Part shown: piece by piece, positions 6,239 through 8,421 of the stretch
Layout of the letters: every line of letters begins with the position of its first letter
Position numbering within the stretch: the first letter of the stretch is position 1
Made by a program: the position numbers and the translations under genes
Notes under the pieces: generated by a model
Seen by the model: only the letters and a program-made list of their open reading frames with translations
Databases searched by the model: none
Told to the model about the DNA's origin: nothing
Origin: Chloroflexota bacterium
GTDB lineage: Bacteria; Chloroflexota; UBA6077; CF-72
NCBI GenBank assembly: GCA_019247135.1
Contig: JAFAPL010000271.1
Location: 1-8,421, forward strand
Length of the DNA stretch: 8,421 nucleotides
Direction: 5' to 3'

Positions 6239-6973
6239 CTAAAAATCGGCGAGAAAGCGCTCCATCGCCTCGACGTCAACCGTCTCGTCTGGCTGCAGGC
6301 CGAGACGCTCGTAGAGTTTGCGGCGTTTCTGCGCGTCGTCGATCAGGATGCCTTTGGCGATGACGATCACGTCGCGCGCCAGCTCCTGCGGCACCACCAC
6401 GCAGCCGTCGCCGTCACAGCCCACGATGTCTCCTGGTCGCACGAGCACGCCACCGCATCCAACAGGCTCGTTCACACCCGTAAACGTGCAGCGTCCTGGA
6501 ATGATGGTCCGCCCGCGTGCGCGTGAAGCGATCGGGGTCCGTTGCAGGATCAGCTCGTCGGTGTCACGGCAGTAGCCGTCGGTGAGCACGCCCACAGCGC
6601 CGAGGGTGACCATTTCCATCGTGTTGTTCGAGCCCCAGATGCCGACTTCCCCGCACCCGCCTGTCGCGGTCACAACGACGCAACCCGGCGTCACGGCTTC
6701 GCGGATCTTCATCCCGCCGTGCTCCGCAAACCAGATCTGGTGCGAGCGCAAGGCGTCTTCCGGGGAAAGGACAGGCATGCGTACGTTCGCGGGCAGCGCG
6801 CGTACCGTCACGGCCGGGCCCCAGAACCGAATACCTTGCCAGAGCGGCCGGATCCGCTCGTCCATCAGCGTGAGGTCCTGTCGGCCGAGCGCATCGAGCG
6901 AATCGGTGACGTCAGTGGTGCGGAAGTACTTGAATTTCTCGGCGAGGCGCGCGGTGTCAGCCGTAGCGGTCAT
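6239..6973 (-). CDS. RraA-like / HMG-aldolase-family protein
   Basis: The protein has 244 residues and belongs to the RraA-like fold family. This family includes 4-hydroxy-4-methyl-2-oxoglutarate aldolases, oxaloacetate decarboxylases and the E. coli RNase E inhibitor RraA. GAVGVLTDGYCRDTDEL (125-141) contains the conserved Arg-Asp pair (R136, D137) used for substrate and Mg2+ binding in the aldolases. VLVRPGDIVGCDGDGCVVVP (176-195) is the conserved late strand-loop with PGD. GSNNTMEM (114-121) replaces the more usual GELL-type segment, so substrate specificity may differ. At 244 residues it is much longer than RraA (~160) and closer to the longer enzymes, so an aldolase or decarboxylase of oxo-acids is likelier than RNase regulation. 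ATG6973 has a modest GGGAAG just upstream. It is convergent with the oxidoreductase and divergent from the lipoprotein, suggesting a catabolic step linked to the transported solutes. Confidence 0.88.
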   Translation of the reverse strand: MTATADTARLAEKFKYFRTTDVTDSLDALGRQDLTLMDERIRPLWQGIRFWGPAVTVRALPANVRMPVLSPEDALRSHQIWFAEHGGMKIREAVTPGCVVVTATGGCGEVGIWGSNNTMEMVTLGAVGVLTDGYCRDTDELILQRTPIASRARGRTIIPGRCTFTGVNEPVGCGGVLVRPGDIVGCDGDGCVVVPQELARDVIVIAKGILIDDAQKRRKLYERLGLQPDETVDVEAMERFLADF

Positions 6974-6987
6974 GTACTTCCCAGCGT

Positions 6988-7008
6988 AACGAAATCGTTT
7001 GACAAGCG
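6988..7008. promoter_or_regulatory. Overlapping palindromes in the divergent spacer (putative operator)
   Basis: AACGA (6988-6992) and TCGTT (6995-6999) form a perfect dyad around AA. Overlapping it, CGTTTGACAAGCG (6996-7008) is a near-palindrome around the central A with one mismatched (T/G) pair. Both lie in the 63-bp space between two divergent start codons, so one bound regulator could control both genes. The AACG...CGTT arms loosely resemble LacI-family operators, but no regulator gene is in the window and the assignment is inference. Confidence 0.4.
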
Positions 7009-7031
7009 TTCTGCACGCCTGGCACGTTAGA
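6999..7031 (+). promoter_or_regulatory. Possible promoter of the lipoprotein gene
   Basis: A perfect consensus -35 hexamer TTGACA is at 6999-7004. No good -10 is found at 17-bp spacing; the nearest AT-containing candidates (within CGTTAGA, 7025-7031) would need a spacer of 20-21 bp. If one of these is used, transcription would start at or very near the ATG at 7037, giving a leaderless mRNA. That fits the absence of a Shine-Dalgarno in front of that ATG. On the opposite strand the same site reads TTGTCA, near-consensus, but without a suitably spaced -10. Confidence 0.3.
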
Positions 7032-7036
7032 CGGCT

Positions 7037-8421
7037 ATGCGTATGACGTTCCGCGGCCTGACTGTCCTCACGCTGGTTCTATCGGCGTGCAGCACCGCGG
7101 CACCTTCTCAACCGAGTGGCACCACCGCACCAGCAGCAACGACTGTCTCCAAGCCAGCTCCGAGCCCCGCGGGCTCGCCACCAGCAAGTCCGGCCGCGTC
7201 TCCAGGCGCGAGCCCGGCGGCCCCGCCCAGCCCCGCCGCCGCTACCACCGCGCCCGTCGCAGCCGCGCCCCTCCCCACCGTCGCGGGATCGACCGAGGTC
7301 TCGGGAGAGCTCACGTATGCCTGGTGGGGCACCAGCGCGTTCCGCAACCAGGTCACCCAGGACGTGATCAACCTCTTCCAACAGAAGTTCCCGAACGTCA
7401 AGATCGATCCGTCGATCTCGGACTTCAACACACATTTCCAGAAGCTGACCGTCGCAGCCGCCGCGAGTGACATGCCGTGCCTGCCACAGATGCAGTCCAC
7501 TGGCCTGCAGGCTTACGCGACGCCCAACATCCTGCGACCACTCGACGACCTGGTCGAAAACAAGACCATCGACCTGACGAATGTTCCGAAAGGCGACGTC
7601 GACACCGGTCGCGGTTTCGACGGCAAGCTGTACATGATCCCGACAGGCGTGTTTTCGCGCGTCGACTTCTACAACGACGCGCTGCTGCAGCAAGCGGGCA
7701 TGCAGCCGCCACAAGAAACCTGGACCTGGGACGATTACAAGACCTACATGACCCAGCTCCAGGGCAAGCTGCCGCAGGGTATGAACGCGCTCGAGAACAA
7801 CGGCGGGGACATGAACCCGCTCGTCACGTGGATGCTCAGCCACGGTCAACCGCCGTTCCAGCAAAAGGCCCTCGGCTTCGACAAGCAGACCCTGATGGAT
7901 TGGTTCCAGTTCTGGGAGGACCTGCGCACCGCGGGCGTTGCGACCTCAGCTCAGGAGGTGGCCGAGCGCGCGGCGAATGCGCCGCTCGAACTGCACCCGC
8001 TCGCCAACGGGACGGTGGTGTTCGGCAGCTATGCGCCGAATCAGATCGCGGGCGTTCAGGGCGGGCTCACGAAATCGGGCAAGGCCGGCACGATCCAGCT
8101 GATCAAGGAGCCGAATGGCCCGGCTGGTTCGGGTGATGCGATCGGTACCAACGGGCTGACCATCGGCGCCAACTGTGACAGCGTCCCCGCCGCCGCGGCG
8201 TTCATCAACTTCTTCACCAACGATGCTGAGGCAGCCGCGGCATACAAGTCGGACAATGGCGCGGTCTCGTCGACGCCATTGCTCGAAGCCCAGGTCAACG
8301 ATCCGACCGCTGACCCGCAATTGCACAAGCAGCTGCAGTTCCAGGAGCACCTGACGACCGGTGGGTTCGTCAAAGACATCACCTACCCTGCCGGCTATTC
8401 CGCGCTGCCGCCGCTCCTGAC
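7037..8421 (+). CDS. Family 1 solute-binding lipoprotein, 3' end cut off
   Basis: This is the extracellular receptor of a carbohydrate-type (CUT1-like) ABC importer; the first 461 codons are present and no stop is reached. MRMTFRGLTVLTLVLSAC carries a lipobox (LSAC, Cys18), so the mature protein should be lipid-anchored. Residues about 19-85 are a disordered linker of Pro, Ala, Ser and Thr with repeated SPA/ASP units. The binding domain begins near 90 (GELTYAWWGTSAFRNQVTQD), followed by NLFQQKFPNVKI and LYMIPTGVFSRVDFYNDALL, the pattern of sugar-binding family 1 proteins. TWTWDDY (229-235) is the family's usual 'tWdel' position. The end is probably near, since the family averages about 420-450 residues plus this linker. 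ATG7037 is used; ATG7043 is possible but shortens the signal to a near-minimal length. There is no clear Shine-Dalgarno. Permease genes would be expected downstream, outside the window. Confidence 0.9.
   Translation, partial: MRMTFRGLTVLTLVLSACSTAAPSQPSGTTAPAATTVSKPAPSPAGSPPASPAASPGASPAAPPSPAAATTAPVAAAPLPTVAGSTEVSGELTYAWWGTSAFRNQVTQDVINLFQQKFPNVKIDPSISDFNTHFQKLTVAAAASDMPCLPQMQSTGLQAYATPNILRPLDDLVENKTIDLTNVPKGDVDTGRGFDGKLYMIPTGVFSRVDFYNDALLQQAGMQPPQETWTWDDYKTYMTQLQGKLPQGMNALENNGGDMNPLVTWMLSHGQPPFQQKALGFDKQTLMDWFQFWEDLRTAGVATSAQEVAERAANAPLELHPLANGTVVFGSYAPNQIAGVQGGLTKSGKAGTIQLIKEPNGPAGSGDAIGTNGLTIGANCDSVPAAAAFINFFTNDAEAAAAYKSDNGAVSSTPLLEAQVNDPTADPQLHKQLQFQEHLTTGGFVKDITYPAGYSALPPLL

Noticed and set aside
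5194..6279. A 361-codon minus-strand open frame opposite the oxidoreductase
   Set aside because: It fully overlaps a gene with clear Rossmann and catalytic motifs, has no domain I recognise, and would overlap the end of the RraA-like gene on the same strand.
7079..7864. A minus-strand open frame opposite the lipoprotein linker
   Set aside because: It is low-complexity Gly/Arg/Ala/Trp sequence, the antisense image of the Pro/Ala/Ser linker. The plus-strand lipobox and binding-protein motifs are decisive.
1..8421. CRISPR array, transposon ends, tRNA or rRNA
   Set aside because: No regularly spaced direct repeats, no transposase motifs or terminal inverted repeats, and no cloverleaf or rRNA-like segments were seen on either strand.

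Overview
This is a GC-rich, gene-dense bacterial window devoted mainly to ABC-type uptake of an organic solute, probably a sugar or oligosaccharide. The organism is most likely a Chloroflexota member or another high-GC Terrabacteria-type lineage. That placement is inference from three things: the lipoprotein with a long Pro/Ala/Ser linker, the Tat-exported family 5 binding protein, and the use of GTG/TTG starts. No phylogenetic marker is present.

Layout. (1) The left edge holds the 5' part of a leftward gene for a secreted NTF2/SnoaL-like protein. (2) Divergent from it is a rightward run from about 253 to 6156: a DppB-type permease (copy 1), a Tat-exported family 5 solute-binding protein, a second DppB-type permease (copy 2), a DppC-type permease, and a Gfo/Idh/MocA NAD(P)-dependent oxidoreductase. 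Its TTG start overlaps the permease stop. (3) Convergent with it is a leftward RraA-like/HMG-aldolase-like gene, 6239-6973. (4) A short divergent spacer follows, and then a family 1 lipoprotein solute-binding protein that runs off the right edge and probably begins a second transport operon.

How they fit together. The family 5 binding protein would capture the solute outside the membrane and deliver it to a channel built from one B-type and one C-type permease. Two alternative B subunits are encoded but only one C subunit, and no ATPase genes lie in the window. The oxidoreductase is translationally coupled to the transporter, and the RraA-like enzyme resembles aldolases/decarboxylases acting on oxo-acids. 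Together they suggest oxidation of an imported sugar or cyclitol followed by cleavage of the resulting acid. The substrate cannot be read from the sequence.

No RNA gene, mobile element or CRISPR array was seen, and no gap between genes exceeds about 105 bp. I see no clearly new biological system. The most notable points are the duplicated B-type permease flanking the binding-protein gene, a strong hairpin between the binding-protein gene and permease 2, and overlapping palindromes in the divergent spacer at 6974-7036.
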